Virus record (IMG/VR): IMGVR_UViG_3300037065_000017
Span: 1 to 28,256 of that record
From: a virus
Strand: one strand, 5' to 3'
DNA: 28,256 nt
In this document: in pieces, positions 18,772-27,591 of the stretch
Numbering within the stretch: position 1 is the first letter of the stretch
Layout: each line of letters opens with the position of its first letter
The notes under the pieces: generated by a model
Seen by the model: only the letters and a program-made list of their open reading frames with translations
What the model was told of the DNA's origin: nothing
Databases searched by the model: none
Position numbers and translations under genes: made by a program

Positions 18772-20336
18772 ACCAAGTCGCACTCTACGTGCCCGGGGAC
18801 GTGCAGCGGGAGGCGCACTACTGTGACGCTCGCGAGATTCTGTACGGCGGCACCCAGAACTGTGGAAAGACGTGGTTCCTGCGCTGGGATGTCATCATGA
18901 CCCAGCTCTACGACTGGAACGGGTCACCCGGGGAATTCTCGCGGTACATCTCGGCCATCGAGCGCGGGGAGACCTTCAAGTCACAGGGATGGGCGCTTCA
19001 CCTGCGCCGCACGTACAAGATGCTCACCCAGACCATCGAGCGCTGCCGAGCAATTGCAGAGTACGTGGACCCCGAGGTTCATTGGTCGGCAGAAGACTAC
19101 ATCCTCACGTTCGGATGTGGGTACAAGTGGCAGTTCGGCCACTGCCAGAACGATGATGATTGGCGGCAGTACGACACCAACGAGTACAGCCACATTGCGT
19201 TCGATGAGGCGATTCAGTTCACCGAGAACCAGTACAACCAAATCAGGAACAGGTTGCGCTGTTCAGATACGATACTGAGCGCAAAGAGGCGCGTGGTGCT
19301 GGCCACAAACCCAGATGCTCCGGCCGAGGGCGTGTGGGTCAAGAAGCGATTCGTGGACCCTGCTCCAGAGGGGCGCAAGATGCTCGTCGAGACCATGGAC
19401 ATGACCGATGGGACGGTCGAGAAGCGGCGCCGCATCTTCTTCCCGGCGTTCCTTTCGGACAACCCAGACAAAGCCTCTGCTCGCCAGACCGAGATTGACC
19501 TGCGCTCGCAGCCTCGCCACATCATGGAGGCTCGCCTTTTCGGAAACTGGAACTTCGTAGCTGGCTCGTTCTTCGAGTATGAGTGGATGCCCACTGTCCA
19601 TGTCGTGAAGCCGTTCACTTGCCGGCACGGGAAGACCACTTGCCAGGAATGCGCCTACTCCAACGGCATCCCGAACCACTGGCCACGAGCGAGGGCGATG
19701 GACTGGGGCTACAAGAAGGCTTGCCCAACTCTTTGGTTCGCCAAGAACGAGGACGACGACATCATCTTCTACCGCGAGGTCACCTACAACCACGAGCTGA
19801 AGTCCGAGAAGGACCGCAAGGACGCCCAACTCGTGGCCTTGGCCATCAAGAAGGTTGAGCAGGAGCACGGCGAGTGGGACGAGCGCAGAAAGTGCTCGAA
19901 GCTGACCGGGCCAGCCGACTACCAAATCTGTCAGCGCATGGGCAGCACTGGCCCTACCATCGAAGACTGCATGGCTGCCGAGGGTGTCTACTGGTCGAAG
20001 AGCACCAAGAACAGAGCAGCCTCGACGGCTGAGATGCTTCGCCGCCTCAAGGACGTGCCTTCTCGGCCAGGTGCCCACCCAGCGTTCATGGTGTTCGAGA
20101 ACTGCACCCAGCTCCGGCGCATTATGCCGCTCATCAAGGTGGACCCGAACGAGCCCGAGCTGCCCCTGAAAGACGACAACGGCCACTGGCTCGAAACCGT
20201 GATGTACGCCTGCATGTACTCGCTCTCAAAGGCCGAGAAACGTGATAGTGGTAGAGGGGGCGACGATGACGACGACTACTTTGAAGACGAAAAGAAGCGC
20301 CACGGGACAAGAGCGCTGGGGGGATATGGATCATGA
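18768..20336 (+). CDS. terL: terminase large subunit
   Basis: 522 aa from ATG 18768 (ATGA overlap); a longer frame from 18576 covers the small subunit gene. Walker A GGTQNCGKTW (27-36), Walker B HIAFDEA (142-148) and a coupling-motif-like LATNPDAP (about 178-186). The nuclease domain opens with RAMDWGYKKACPT (D312). The protein cuts concatemeric DNA and pumps it into the head through the portal. Between ATPase and nuclease there is a cysteine/histidine cluster (C285, H287, C292, C295) that is not part of the usual fold. The gene ends in an acidic Asp-rich tail and overlaps the portal start. Confidence 0.93.
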   Translation: MNQVALYVPGDVQREAHYCDAREILYGGTQNCGKTWFLRWDVIMTQLYDWNGSPGEFSRYISAIERGETFKSQGWALHLRRTYKMLTQTIERCRAIAEYVDPEVHWSAEDYILTFGCGYKWQFGHCQNDDDWRQYDTNEYSHIAFDEAIQFTENQYNQIRNRLRCSDTILSAKRRVVLATNPDAPAEGVWVKKRFVDPAPEGRKMLVETMDMTDGTVEKRRRIFFPAFLSDNPDKASARQTEIDLRSQPRHIMEARLFGNWNFVAGSFFEYEWMPTVHVVKPFTCRHGKTTCQECAYSNGIPNHWPRARAMDWGYKKACPTLWFAKNEDDDIIFYREVTYNHELKSEKDRKDAQLVALAIKKVEQEHGEWDERRKCSKLTGPADYQICQRMGSTGPTIEDCMAAEGVYWSKSTKNRAASTAEMLRRLKDVPSRPGAHPAFMVFENCTQLRRIMPLIKVDPNEPELPLKDDNGHWLETVMYACMYSLSKAEKRDSGRGGDDDDDYFEDEKKRHGTRALGGYGS

Positions 20337-22615
20337 AGCCAACTGAAGAGCTACCGCCACAGGATCCGGCCGAAGAACTTGGAGAAGCGGTCCCAGATAA
20401 CGAAGCCGTCGAGCCTGCCCAGACGCAGAACCCAGTCGACCCAGCGCTTGACCTGCCCGACGACGCCGTGAATCTGGTTCCGTTCCTGCTTGAGCAGGCC
20501 AAGGCGGACCCAAAGTACAAGGACTACGTCGAGAAGACGCTTCCCAAGCAAATCGTCGACCACTTCAACGAGGACTGGGAAGCACGCAAGGACTGGATGG
20601 GCAAGCGCAAGGAGCGCCTTGCTCTCTACCTCGGAGACTTGAAGGAAAAGCACGAGCCTTTCCGCAATTGCGCCAACATGCACGTCCCCATCATCTCGTC
20701 GCGCATCCTGCGGCTCGCGTCCAGGGTCTACGCCGAGATTTTCAAGCAGGGCCAGCCCATTTTTTCGGTGCAGGTCAGCTCCAGCGTCGACCAGCAGCGC
20801 GCCGAGTTCCTGACCAAGCACGAAAACTGGCAATTCCGCAGCGAAATCCCTGAGTTCGCGCGCCATGTGTTCCGTGCCCTCGTGGAATTCTTTCGGGATG
20901 GCGATTGCATCTTCGATTCGTATCGAGACCTCGAAAAGAACGTCAATCGGCACGAACACCTGAGCCCGGACGAATTCGTCTACCCCTACACGCGCAAGTC
21001 GGCCGCCGCCGACCTGAGTGACGTGCCAAGGAAGACGAAGGTTCTCTTCCAGTACAAGCGCGACCTGGAAAAGATGCAGTCCATGGGCTTCTACGCCCAG
21101 GTGGACAAGGTTGTCGTCGAGGAAGGCTCCCACGACACCGAGCACGAGCAGGTAATCAAGGACGCCACTGACAAGTACGAGGGCAAGGACCGAAACGAGC
21201 ACATCTCCGATGCTCCCTACTACCTCTTCGAGTATCACGGTTGGTCGAAGCTGCCCGGCCAGGACGAGGAGATGCCCTTTCGGGCCGTGTTGCACCCCAA
21301 GACGATGACGCTCATCGGGCTCTACAGCCGCTACTACGATGACCCGGAGGACTCATCCCGCTTTCAGCAGCAATCTTCCGAGCATGACCAGTACCTAGCT
21401 GCAATTGGCCAGTACCAGACGGCCATGCAGAAGGAGCAAGAGCTTCTCGCACGCATCCAACAGCCAGACGTCGACCAGGAAGAGTCTCGGATGATTGCCC
21501 AGCAGGTTGAGATGGACCGCCCGCAATCCCCAGTTGCCCCACAGTGGATGAAGCACGACGAGACAACGGGAATGCCTATCCCGCCGAACCCGTGCAAACA
21601 GAAGATCATCGAGCGCTTCTCCCACGGGGTGTGCATCGAGAACCCGGATGGCTCCCACGGCATCGGGGTAGGCATGCTACTCGAACCTCACCAGAAGGCA
21701 GCACAGATTCTCCTGAACCAGTTCATCGACCAGGCCACGCTTGCCAATAGCGACCGTGGCATCATCCACGAGAGCCTCAAGCTCGACCCTGGCGTAAAGA
21801 CCATCGACCCTGGCACCTTCGAGCGCGTTCGTGGCGTTCCACCTGACCAACTTGACAAGGCCATCGTTCGCTTCACCTCGCAACCTGCGAACACCCAACT
21901 CCTCACTGGCGTGCAGATGCAGATGAGTGACGCCGATGCCCTTTCCAGCGCTCCAGATGTTCTCTCGGGCGAGAAGGAAGGCGACGAGACATTCCGGGGA
22001 CAGGCGACGCGCGTAGAGCAGGCAGTGCAGCAGCTCACGGTGTACGCGAGTAACTTCCTCATGTGCCTCGACCAGGTGGCCAAGAACAACGCCCTACTGA
22101 ACTTCATGTACGAGAGTGACGAGCACCTGAAGGACGTACTCGACCCTGCCACTCAGCAGATGACCCAGATTCGTATTGGGCGAGACATGTACCGGGGTGG
22201 TTTTGGCATCATCTTCTCGGCAGACCTGAGCTTCTCCAGCCGAGCTAGTCGCATCGCCGAAGCAGACGACGCCCTCGGTATGGTCACCAAGGGGATTCCG
22301 CCCCAGCTCATGACCATGGTGTGTAAGCCACAAATGATGGCAGCCCTCACGCGAAACTGCCTCAAGGCTCGTGGCCTAAATGATCTTGTGGGTCTGGTCT
22401 ACTCAGACCAGGAAATCGAAGACAAAATCAATGCCCAGGCAGCGCCTCCTCCTGGAGCACCTGGAGTACCACCGCCAGGTGGACCGCCTGGACAACCGCC
22501 ACAGATGCCTCATCCGTCAGCACCTACGGGGCAACCAACAGCAACACCTGGGACCGTGCCGCCGCAGTCACGGCAACCCGTCGGAACACCAGCAGTAGCG
22601 GCACAGCATCCGTAA
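20333..22615 (+). CDS. portal protein
   Basis: 760 aa; ATGA overlap with the terminase gene. The N-terminal 60 residues are acidic and Pro-rich. The body has MHVPIISSRILRLASRVYAE (about 120-140), a QVEMDRPQSP loop, and GEKEGDETFRGQATRVEQAV (about 545-565), which resembles the long stem helices of large portals. The last 55 residues are Gly/Pro/Gln-rich (PPPGGPPGQPPQ) and probably disordered. Its length is close to P22 gp1, and it follows TerL directly. Twelve copies would form the DNA entry ring at one capsid vertex. Confidence 0.85.
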   Translation: MKPTEELPPQDPAEELGEAVPDNEAVEPAQTQNPVDPALDLPDDAVNLVPFLLEQAKADPKYKDYVEKTLPKQIVDHFNEDWEARKDWMGKRKERLALYLGDLKEKHEPFRNCANMHVPIISSRILRLASRVYAEIFKQGQPIFSVQVSSSVDQQRAEFLTKHENWQFRSEIPEFARHVFRALVEFFRDGDCIFDSYRDLEKNVNRHEHLSPDEFVYPYTRKSAAADLSDVPRKTKVLFQYKRDLEKMQSMGFYAQVDKVVVEEGSHDTEHEQVIKDATDKYEGKDRNEHISDAPYYLFEYHGWSKLPGQDEEMPFRAVLHPKTMTLIGLYSRYYDDPEDSSRFQQQSSEHDQYLAAIGQYQTAMQKEQELLARIQQPDVDQEESRMIAQQVEMDRPQSPVAPQWMKHDETTGMPIPPNPCKQKIIERFSHGVCIENPDGSHGIGVGMLLEPHQKAAQILLNQFIDQATLANSDRGIIHESLKLDPGVKTIDPGTFERVRGVPPDQLDKAIVRFTSQPANTQLLTGVQMQMSDADALSSAPDVLSGEKEGDETFRGQATRVEQAVQQLTVYASNFLMCLDQVAKNNALLNFMYESDEHLKDVLDPATQQMTQIRIGRDMYRGGFGIIFSADLSFSSRASRIAEADDALGMVTKGIPPQLMTMVCKPQMMAALTRNCLKARGLNDLVGLVYSDQEIEDKINAQAAPPPGAPGVPPPGGPPGQPPQMPHPSAPTGQPTATPGTVPPQSRQPVGTPAVAAQHP

Positions 22616-22630
22616 CCAAGGAGTGAAACC

Positions 22631-22915
22631 ATGGCAGAGATCAGAGAACCAAAGGGGCCTTTGGAGACCGCAGGGCTCACCGTTGAGCAAGTGCAGGAGT
22701 GGCTCGCCAATCCATGCACCATCGCGCTGAAGGCAAGGGTAGCAGAGGCGGTCAAAGCGGCGCAGGTCGGTATCCAATCAAGAGCGGTGGAAGGCATATC
22801 GCTCACGAACGTGCAACTGGGAGACGCGATCCGATTTGCAGTGGCGCGATTCCAAGCCGCTCAGAAGCTCAACCAGATTCTGGAAGGAGCTGACGCCTAT
22901 GCCAGCGACAAGTAA
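22631..22915 (+). CDS. small helical protein next to the portal
   Basis: 94 aa; AAGGAG lies eight bases before the ATG. After a polar start (AEIREPKGPLETAGL), the chain is a series of helices (VQEWLANPCTIALKARVAEA; FAVARFQAAQKLNQILEGAD). Small proteins in this position are common in phage head operons and may be head-completion or scaffold partners. No family is recognised. It overlaps the next gene by 17 bases. Confidence 0.65.
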   Translation: MAEIREPKGPLETAGLTVEQVQEWLANPCTIALKARVAEAVKAAQVGIQSRAVEGISLTNVQLGDAIRFAVARFQAAQKLNQILEGADAYASDK

Positions 22916-23414
22916 GAAGACCAAGAAGCCACGTTCACGCGGAGCCATGAGCGATCTTCTCGGGAAGCGCATGCAGGAATTCGACATCAAGCCATGGCCT
23001 GGCCAGGCCATGTTTGAGAGGGTTGTTGTGTTCCAGGTGCCAGACGAAGAACTTGCCGGCGAGAAGGTCAGCAAGGATTCCATGATCTACAAGCCAGTCA
23101 CGACCCAGCAGTCCGACGAGTACCGCAGCCCGCGTGGTGTGATCGTGTCGGCCGGAATCCAGTCTCTCAAAGTCATGTGCGACCACGGAATGCAGATCGG
23201 TGACATCGTATGGCTGGCCCCACATCTTCCATACCGATTCGTAGTAGGAAAGACAAGCGCTGGACTCGACATCACGGTGTTCTTCCTCAACGTTGGAGAC
23301 ATTGTGCTGGACGAGGATGTTCTTCAACGGGTTGCCGATGGCAAACTGAACTGCTACCTCGACCCAGACTATGGCGACAGAGCCAATCCAACAACCAATG
23401 GCGACGACATCTAG
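22899..23414 (+). CDS. head-region protein with GroES-like pattern
   Basis: 171 aa from ATG 22899, ten bases after AAGGAG; an in-frame ATG at 22836 would overlap the previous gene much more. After a basic tail (KKTKKPRSRG), residues 38-140 carry features of a GroES beta-barrel: ERVVVFQVPDEELAG, a mobile-loop-like polar stretch, SPRGVIVSAG (about 77-86), MQIGDIVWLAP (98-108) and VGDIVLDED (132-140). Real GroES has the same order of RVxV, RGxVxxVG, GDxV and a final DIL/DIV strand. If correct, it may assist folding of the capsid protein with a host GroEL. This comparison is mine and unverified. Confidence 0.55.
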   Translation: MPATSKKTKKPRSRGAMSDLLGKRMQEFDIKPWPGQAMFERVVVFQVPDEELAGEKVSKDSMIYKPVTTQQSDEYRSPRGVIVSAGIQSLKVMCDHGMQIGDIVWLAPHLPYRFVVGKTSAGLDITVFFLNVGDIVLDEDVLQRVADGKLNCYLDPDYGDRANPTTNGDDI

Positions 23415-23423
23415 GAGTGAACC

Positions 23424-24320
23424 ATGAGCAAGCAACGCGAAGATTCAGCGGAAAGTAACGACGACGACCGCGAACCAGTGGAAGGCACAGACGAGCAAAT
23501 CACACCGGAGGTACACACCGACGAAGGTGGCGAGCCGGTGGTGTCTGTCCCGAAGGAGAGCAACCGGCAGCGGCGCAGGCGTGAACAGGCCGAGGATACG
23601 GCAAGGCTGGTCAAGGAGGCAGTGGCCCCGTTCCAGCAGCAGATTCAAACCTTCCAGAGCATGATGCCGATACTCGCCCAGCAGCGCCTGGCGCCAGCCC
23701 AGCAGCAGGCGCCAGCGAATGAGCTGGAGTCGAAGTGGATGTCCAAGCGCGAGCGTATGGGGGAAATCACCCAGCTCATGCGCTCGGCGACCGACACGAC
23801 CCAGCTCGACAAGCTGACGAAGGAGTACCACAAGCTCGACTTCGAGTCGGCAAACCTCGTGGCAGAGTCGCGTGCCCAAGCCGCCCAGGAGCAGTTCGCG
23901 CGCGCGAACCCGCCTGCCCCGCACCCAGTTGCAGAGATGTTCCAGCGCGAGTTCAAGGACATGATGGCTGCCCCACAGCGGGCGCGAGACCTGGCCAAGG
24001 GCATCTTCCTGACCCTCCAGGCAGAAAGCGACGGAACAGTCGATGAAATGGAGCTCCACCGCAAGGCTATGACCCAGGCTGCGGAGCGCCTGGGCATTCG
24101 CAAACCCAAGGCAGGACCGGCCCCATCAGAATCACAGCGTGGTCGTTTCGCCGGTTCCCCGCCATCTTCGCAAGGCTCGCGCGGTGGAACCGGACGCCAG
24201 CTCACCTCCGACGAGAAGAAGATTGCCCGGGCCTGGGGAAGTGGCAGTAACCTCACTCCAGAGCAGGCATACATCGAGTGGCCAAAGTTCGTGGGGAAGG
24301 ACTACTTCGAGGAAAAGTAG
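23424..24320 (+). CDS. probable scaffold protein
   Basis: 298 aa; GGAG six bases before the ATG. No cysteine is present. The N-terminal 50 residues are acidic, and a basic RQRRRREQ segment follows. Most of the rest is Gln/Ala/Arg/Glu-rich helix (VAPFQQQIQTFQSMMPILAQ; QAAQEQFARA). The end is Ser/Gly/Pro-rich with a final EWPKFVGKDYF. Composition, length and place before the capsid gene match phage scaffolds, which shape the procapsid and are then released. No protease signature is seen. The gene is followed by a terminator. Confidence 0.72.
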   Translation: MSKQREDSAESNDDDREPVEGTDEQITPEVHTDEGGEPVVSVPKESNRQRRRREQAEDTARLVKEAVAPFQQQIQTFQSMMPILAQQRLAPAQQQAPANELESKWMSKRERMGEITQLMRSATDTTQLDKLTKEYHKLDFESANLVAESRAQAAQEQFARANPPAPHPVAEMFQREFKDMMAAPQRARDLAKGIFLTLQAESDGTVDEMELHRKAMTQAAERLGIRKPKAGPAPSESQRGRFAGSPPSSQGSRGGTGRQLTSDEKKIARAWGSGSNLTPEQAYIEWPKFVGKDYFEEK

Positions 24321-24343
24321 GACACGAACGCACAGTCGAGACG

Positions 24344-24375
24344 AGGCGCTTCCGAAAGGTGGCGCCTTTTCTTTT
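24344..24375 (+). terminator. rho-independent terminator after the scaffold gene
   Basis: The stem AGGCGC (24344-24349) pairs with GCGCCT (24362-24367) around a 12-base loop, followed by TTTCTTTT (24368-24375). It lies 24 bases after the scaffold stop. Partial readthrough, together with the downstream TTGACA, could set capsid gene expression apart from the packaging genes. Confidence 0.6.
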
Positions 24376-24402
24376 GACAAAAATAGTCACCTAGTTCACC
24401 AT
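24374..24402 (+). promoter_or_regulatory. candidate promoter for capsid genes
   Basis: A perfect TTGACA (24374-24379) directly follows the terminator. The base run 17 positions later, CACCAT, is a weak -10 (three of six). Separate high-level transcription of the capsid genes after a terminator is common in phages, which supports the idea. The -10 is too poor for more confidence. Confidence 0.3.
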
Positions 24403-24416
24403 CATGAAAAGGCTCT

Positions 24417-24507
24417 TTCCCGGCGTTCTCGTCGCGCTGCGCGGAACCGAGCAAGAGACGAGGCTGCTCACTTCCCGGCGTCCCTCGCACGTCGTGCGGA
24501 ATCGAGC
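24417..24507 (+). repeat. tandem imperfect 36-base hairpin elements in a leader
   Basis: Two 36-base copies (24417-24452 and 24472-24507) share the first ten bases TTCCCGGCGT and the last part GCGGAAyCGAGC, 26 of 36 positions in all. Each has a small hairpin at the same place, CGCG-CTG-CGCG in the first and CGCAC-GTC-GTGCG in the second. The stems differ in sequence but are both intact, so pairing is preserved. They lie in the 217-base gap before the next gene. Confidence 0.5.
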
Positions 24508-24537
24508 GTTCAACCCGCGAGGGAGGAGTGAACGCCA

Positions 24538-24963
24538 ATGTCCGACACGAGCACCGAACGAGCAGACCCACGTCCCCGCCCCATCAACCCGGTCCAGAGC
24601 GGCCAGGTGAAGCATGGAACCGAGAACAAGGACCGAGCCTATCGGCTGTCCAACCCACTCGACGAGGTCCAAGGACTTCAGTACGACCTCGATACGGGGT
24701 GGAACAAGATTGACGGGCGCAACGGCAAGGACCGCGAGCGCCTAGTCGGCGGAAGGATCGATGAGAAGAACGGCACGGTTTCTTTCCGTGGCCAGGTACT
24801 TCTCTGGATGTCCAAGGAGGACTGGGATGCTCAAAATGAGATGCGTCGTCAGGCGTTGGTTGGCAACGAGCAACGGCGGAACTCTGGAGTAGGGCTCGAC
24901 GGCCTCACTGATGCCCTCGGTAAGCCCGCTCTGAATTCGACCACTGGACCGAACGCAGCGTAA
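24538..24963 (+). CDS. hypothetical head protein, 141 aa
   Basis: GGGAGG lies about 11 bases before ATG 24538. The N-terminus (STERADPRPRPINPVQSGQV) is polar and Pro-rich. The middle has GLQYDLDTGWNKIDG, then a charged GKDRERLVGGRIDE, a GTVSFRGQVLLWM strand pair and an Arg/Asn-rich helix. It lies directly before the candidate decoration protein. No family is recognised; a structural or head-assembly role is likely from its place. Confidence 0.65.
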   Translation: MSDTSTERADPRPRPINPVQSGQVKHGTENKDRAYRLSNPLDEVQGLQYDLDTGWNKIDGRNGKDRERLVGGRIDEKNGTVSFRGQVLLWMSKEDWDAQNEMRRQALVGNEQRRNSGVGLDGLTDALGKPALNSTTGPNAA

Positions 24964-24980
24964 GCTGGAAAGAAGAAGGC

Positions 24981-25628
24981 ATGACAGTCACGAACCTTTA
25001 CAAGACAGGAGCCAGATGGGTTGGATCGCTCAACTCGCCCGGCCTCAACACTCCACCCATTCAGGAGATTCTGGTAGCGAGCAACAACACGCTTGCCATC
25101 TTCTCTGGCGACTTCATCCAGCAGCTCACGGATGGCACGGTCTATCCCTGCACGCGCGGAGGTGGCACCTACGCTACGCCTACCCATGTTGTGGTGTCAG
25201 TCGCCAACTACCTGGGCAATGACAGTGTGCCGAGGAAGGGCAACTACCTGCCGGCCGCAACCACGTACACGGGCACCGTCTCGAAGGACAACCCGTTCGC
25301 GTCCATCCTGCTCTGCATCCCGGTTCTCGACCAGCTCTTCGCGCTGACCGTTCCGACGGCGGAAGCCACGCGCACGGCTGCCACTGCCAAGATTGGCAAG
25401 TGCATCGACCTCATTGCCAATGCCGGAAGCACGGTCACTGGCGAGAGCGGGCACATCGCCTACAGCCCAACGTCTGACGGCACCTATGGTTGGCAGTCCA
25501 CAACCGGCACGGGGCAACTGCGCCTCCGCGACATCCCGCAAGTCGGACTCTCCGGCATGCAGAACGACCCGACCCAGGCGAACTGGGAAGGTCACTTCAC
25601 CGTCTACGAAATCGGAGGCATCGTTTAA
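24981..25628 (+). CDS. candidate capsid decoration protein
   Basis: 215 aa, preceded by AGAAGG. The product is beta-rich and Thr/Gly/Ser/Val-rich throughout. Features include an N-terminal NTLAIFSGDFIQQLTDGTV, a central NPFASILLCIPVLDQLFALT and a C-terminal GHFTVYEIGGIV. This type of all-beta protein, encoded immediately upstream of the major capsid gene, is often a decoration or cement protein that stabilises the mature shell. The 'dP...vFe'-like motif in NPFASILLCIPVLDQLFALT is reminiscent of that group. No direct family match can be confirmed. Confidence 0.55.
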   Translation: MTVTNLYKTGARWVGSLNSPGLNTPPIQEILVASNNTLAIFSGDFIQQLTDGTVYPCTRGGGTYATPTHVVVSVANYLGNDSVPRKGNYLPAATTYTGTVSKDNPFASILLCIPVLDQLFALTVPTAEATRTAATAKIGKCIDLIANAGSTVTGESGHIAYSPTSDGTYGWQSTTGTGQLRLRDIPQVGLSGMQNDPTQANWEGHFTVYEIGGIV

Positions 25629-25631
25629 GCC

Positions 25632-26567
25632 ATGGCAACCTTCGTCACAGAAAACGCAATCTGGAAGGGTATGAAGAAGACCCTCAGTGGCATCACCACC
25701 GAGGACTTGTCCAAGAACCAGTGCTGCGTGGGCAAGAACAAAATCTGCGCCATCACCACGATGGAGGACGGCTACCAGGACTACATGGAGACGGCGGGAA
25801 CGACCTTCCTCCCGGAGAAGCCGACCGGACAGGCAATGCGTACCGACACCATCATCATCGGCGGCACCAAGCGCATCATGCCGCGCACGATGGCCAAGGA
25901 AGTGCCCATCGCAGAAGAGGCCATGGAGGACTGCAAGTACAAGGAGATTCTGGACGCCTCGAAGCGGCTCCAAGCCTCTGCGTACCACACGCAGGACTAC
26001 GACATCGCATCGATGCCCCTCGGCGCAACCACCATCATCCAGGGCTACGACGGCGTGGTCCTTGCCAGCGCAGCCCACGTCCTCCCCACGGGGCAGCACG
26101 CGAGCAACTGCATCGGCACGGCGGTGGATGCTTCGACCATCCTCACCATGAGCCCGAGCGTACAGGCTCTCTGGATGGCACGTCAGATGGCGGCTGTCAT
26201 GCCAGGACCGAACGGCATTCCCGATGGGAAGAAGCTCAAGCGCATCGTCTGCCCCGAGGCGCAGGTCGAGATGTGGAAGGTCATTCTCGGAACCGAGAAG
26301 TCACCAGGCAACAACTACAATGACATCAACGTCGTTGCGGAATACGGCCTGAGTGTCGTTCCGGTCAAGTGGTTCGACATGAACGGTGCCACCACTCTAT
26401 GGGGCATCATCACCGATGCCGAGGATGGCTTCATGGCTCTCCAGAAGCGCGCCATCCGTGGCAAAATCTGGGTGGACAACTCGTGCGAGGTCGCCCATCA
26501 CGGCGTCAGCTACCGCATGGGTATGGGCGTTCCCAACTGGCGCGCATGGATCAACGGATCCACGTAA
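25632..26567 (+). CDS. probable major capsid protein
   Basis: 311 aa; GGAGG lies 13 bases upstream of the ATG and only three bases separate it from the previous stop. It has an N-terminal helix (NAIWKGMKKTLSGI), an E-loop-like segment (TAGTTFLPEKPTGQAMRTDT), an Ala/Met-rich spine-like helix (SVQALWMARQMAAVMPGP) and a C-terminal beta-rich part with ATTLWGIITDAEDGFMAL. The order, length and position after portal and scaffold match a phage HK97-fold capsid protein. The family is not identifiable by eye. Many copies form the icosahedral shell. Confidence 0.75.
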   Translation: MATFVTENAIWKGMKKTLSGITTEDLSKNQCCVGKNKICAITTMEDGYQDYMETAGTTFLPEKPTGQAMRTDTIIIGGTKRIMPRTMAKEVPIAEEAMEDCKYKEILDASKRLQASAYHTQDYDIASMPLGATTIIQGYDGVVLASAAHVLPTGQHASNCIGTAVDASTILTMSPSVQALWMARQMAAVMPGPNGIPDGKKLKRIVCPEAQVEMWKVILGTEKSPGNNYNDINVVAEYGLSVVPVKWFDMNGATTLWGIITDAEDGFMALQKRAIRGKIWVDNSCEVAHHGVSYRMGMGVPNWRAWINGST

Positions 26568-26579
26568 TAGGAGGACAAC

Positions 26580-27584
26580 ATGCAAGTCACATCATTGCAA
26601 GGGAACGGGCCACGGCCTCCCCAGGCCATCCCGTTCAACGCTCCGGTCGACTTGCTGGGGGCCTATGCGCTCCCGGCCATCGGCAGAGTGTTCATGGTCA
26701 GGGGCGACGGGACCAACGTCACCCAGTACGATGATCAGTACAGCCTCCAGTCGCCCGACCAAACGCGCCGGCTCTACCCGTCCGTGGCGTCAGCCCTGGC
26801 TCTCTGCGTGGCAAGCCGAGGAGATACCATCCTGGTTCTTCCGAACCACACCGAGAATCTGGGCGCTGCCACCACGTCGAGCTGGACGTTCAAGGCTGGC
26901 GTTCGGATCGTCGGACTTGGTCAGGGGAGCGCCATTCCGACGTTCACCATGACCACGGCCACCTCTAAGCTGAACCTGAACGCAGTCAACGTCAGCATCT
27001 CAGGCTGTCGTTTCCTGTGCGCAGGGCCGGCTGGAACGACCGCGCTCACGGTGGCGGCACCATTCACCATGTCGGCTGTGGGATGCTCCCTCATCGGAAA
27101 CGAGTTCGAGGTGGGCATCGACAATGACCAACTCTGCACGACGTTCCTCACGGTTTCGGCCGCGAGGTGCACGTTCAGCTACAACTCGGCGGAATCCCAG
27201 TCGGTGGCATCGACTCCAACGGCCGGAATCGTCATCACGGCGGCGGACAAGTTCCTCTGTGAAGGCAACCGTTGCAAGGCAGCCTTCGCAACCGCTGCAA
27301 CGGGATGGATCACCCATGCCACAACGGCATCGGTGGACATCGTCATTCGGAAGAACTTCTTCTGGCAGTGGCTGGCCATCAGCTCAGGAGGAATCAACCT
27401 CGCCGCCAACCTGGCGACGACTGGCACCATCGAAGACAACTACTTCAAGACCAATCTGACGACGAACGTCCTTCCCATCGTAACGAGTGGCACTGGAGTG
27501 GTCGTCTCGCTGTTCAACAACTACGTCGTGAACGACACTAACCAGACAGGTGTCCTCGTCGGAACCGTCTCAGACGCTTCGTAA
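26580..27584 (+). CDS. right-handed beta-helix-like virion protein
   Basis: 334 aa; GGAGG seven bases before the ATG. The first 60 residues (NGPRPPQAIPFNAPVDLLGA and onward) are Pro/Asn-rich. From about residue 75 the chain shows pectate-lyase-like coils: DTILVLPNHTENLG, KAGVRIVGLGQGSAIPT, LNAVNVSISGCRF and repeated strand-turn units with Asn, Gly, Ser and Thr ladders (TIEDNYFKTNLTTNVLPIV). Such folds in virions act as decoration, spike or receptor-binding modules. Its place directly after the capsid gene makes a head-attached appendage plausible. The gene ends 7 bases before a terminator. Confidence 0.6.
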   Translation: MQVTSLQGNGPRPPQAIPFNAPVDLLGAYALPAIGRVFMVRGDGTNVTQYDDQYSLQSPDQTRRLYPSVASALALCVASRGDTILVLPNHTENLGAATTSSWTFKAGVRIVGLGQGSAIPTFTMTTATSKLNLNAVNVSISGCRFLCAGPAGTTALTVAAPFTMSAVGCSLIGNEFEVGIDNDQLCTTFLTVSAARCTFSYNSAESQSVASTPTAGIVITAADKFLCEGNRCKAAFATAATGWITHATTASVDIVIRKNFFWQWLAISSGGINLAANLATTGTIEDNYFKTNLTTNVLPIVTSGTGVVVSLFNNYVVNDTNQTGVLVGTVSDAS

Positions 27585-27591
27585 CCCTTTG

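Noticed and set aside
24404-24610. Plus-strand frame beginning MKRLFPGVLV in the capsid leader
   Set aside because: No ribosome site and it overlaps the next gene in another frame; the imperfect hairpin repeats explain the sequence better.
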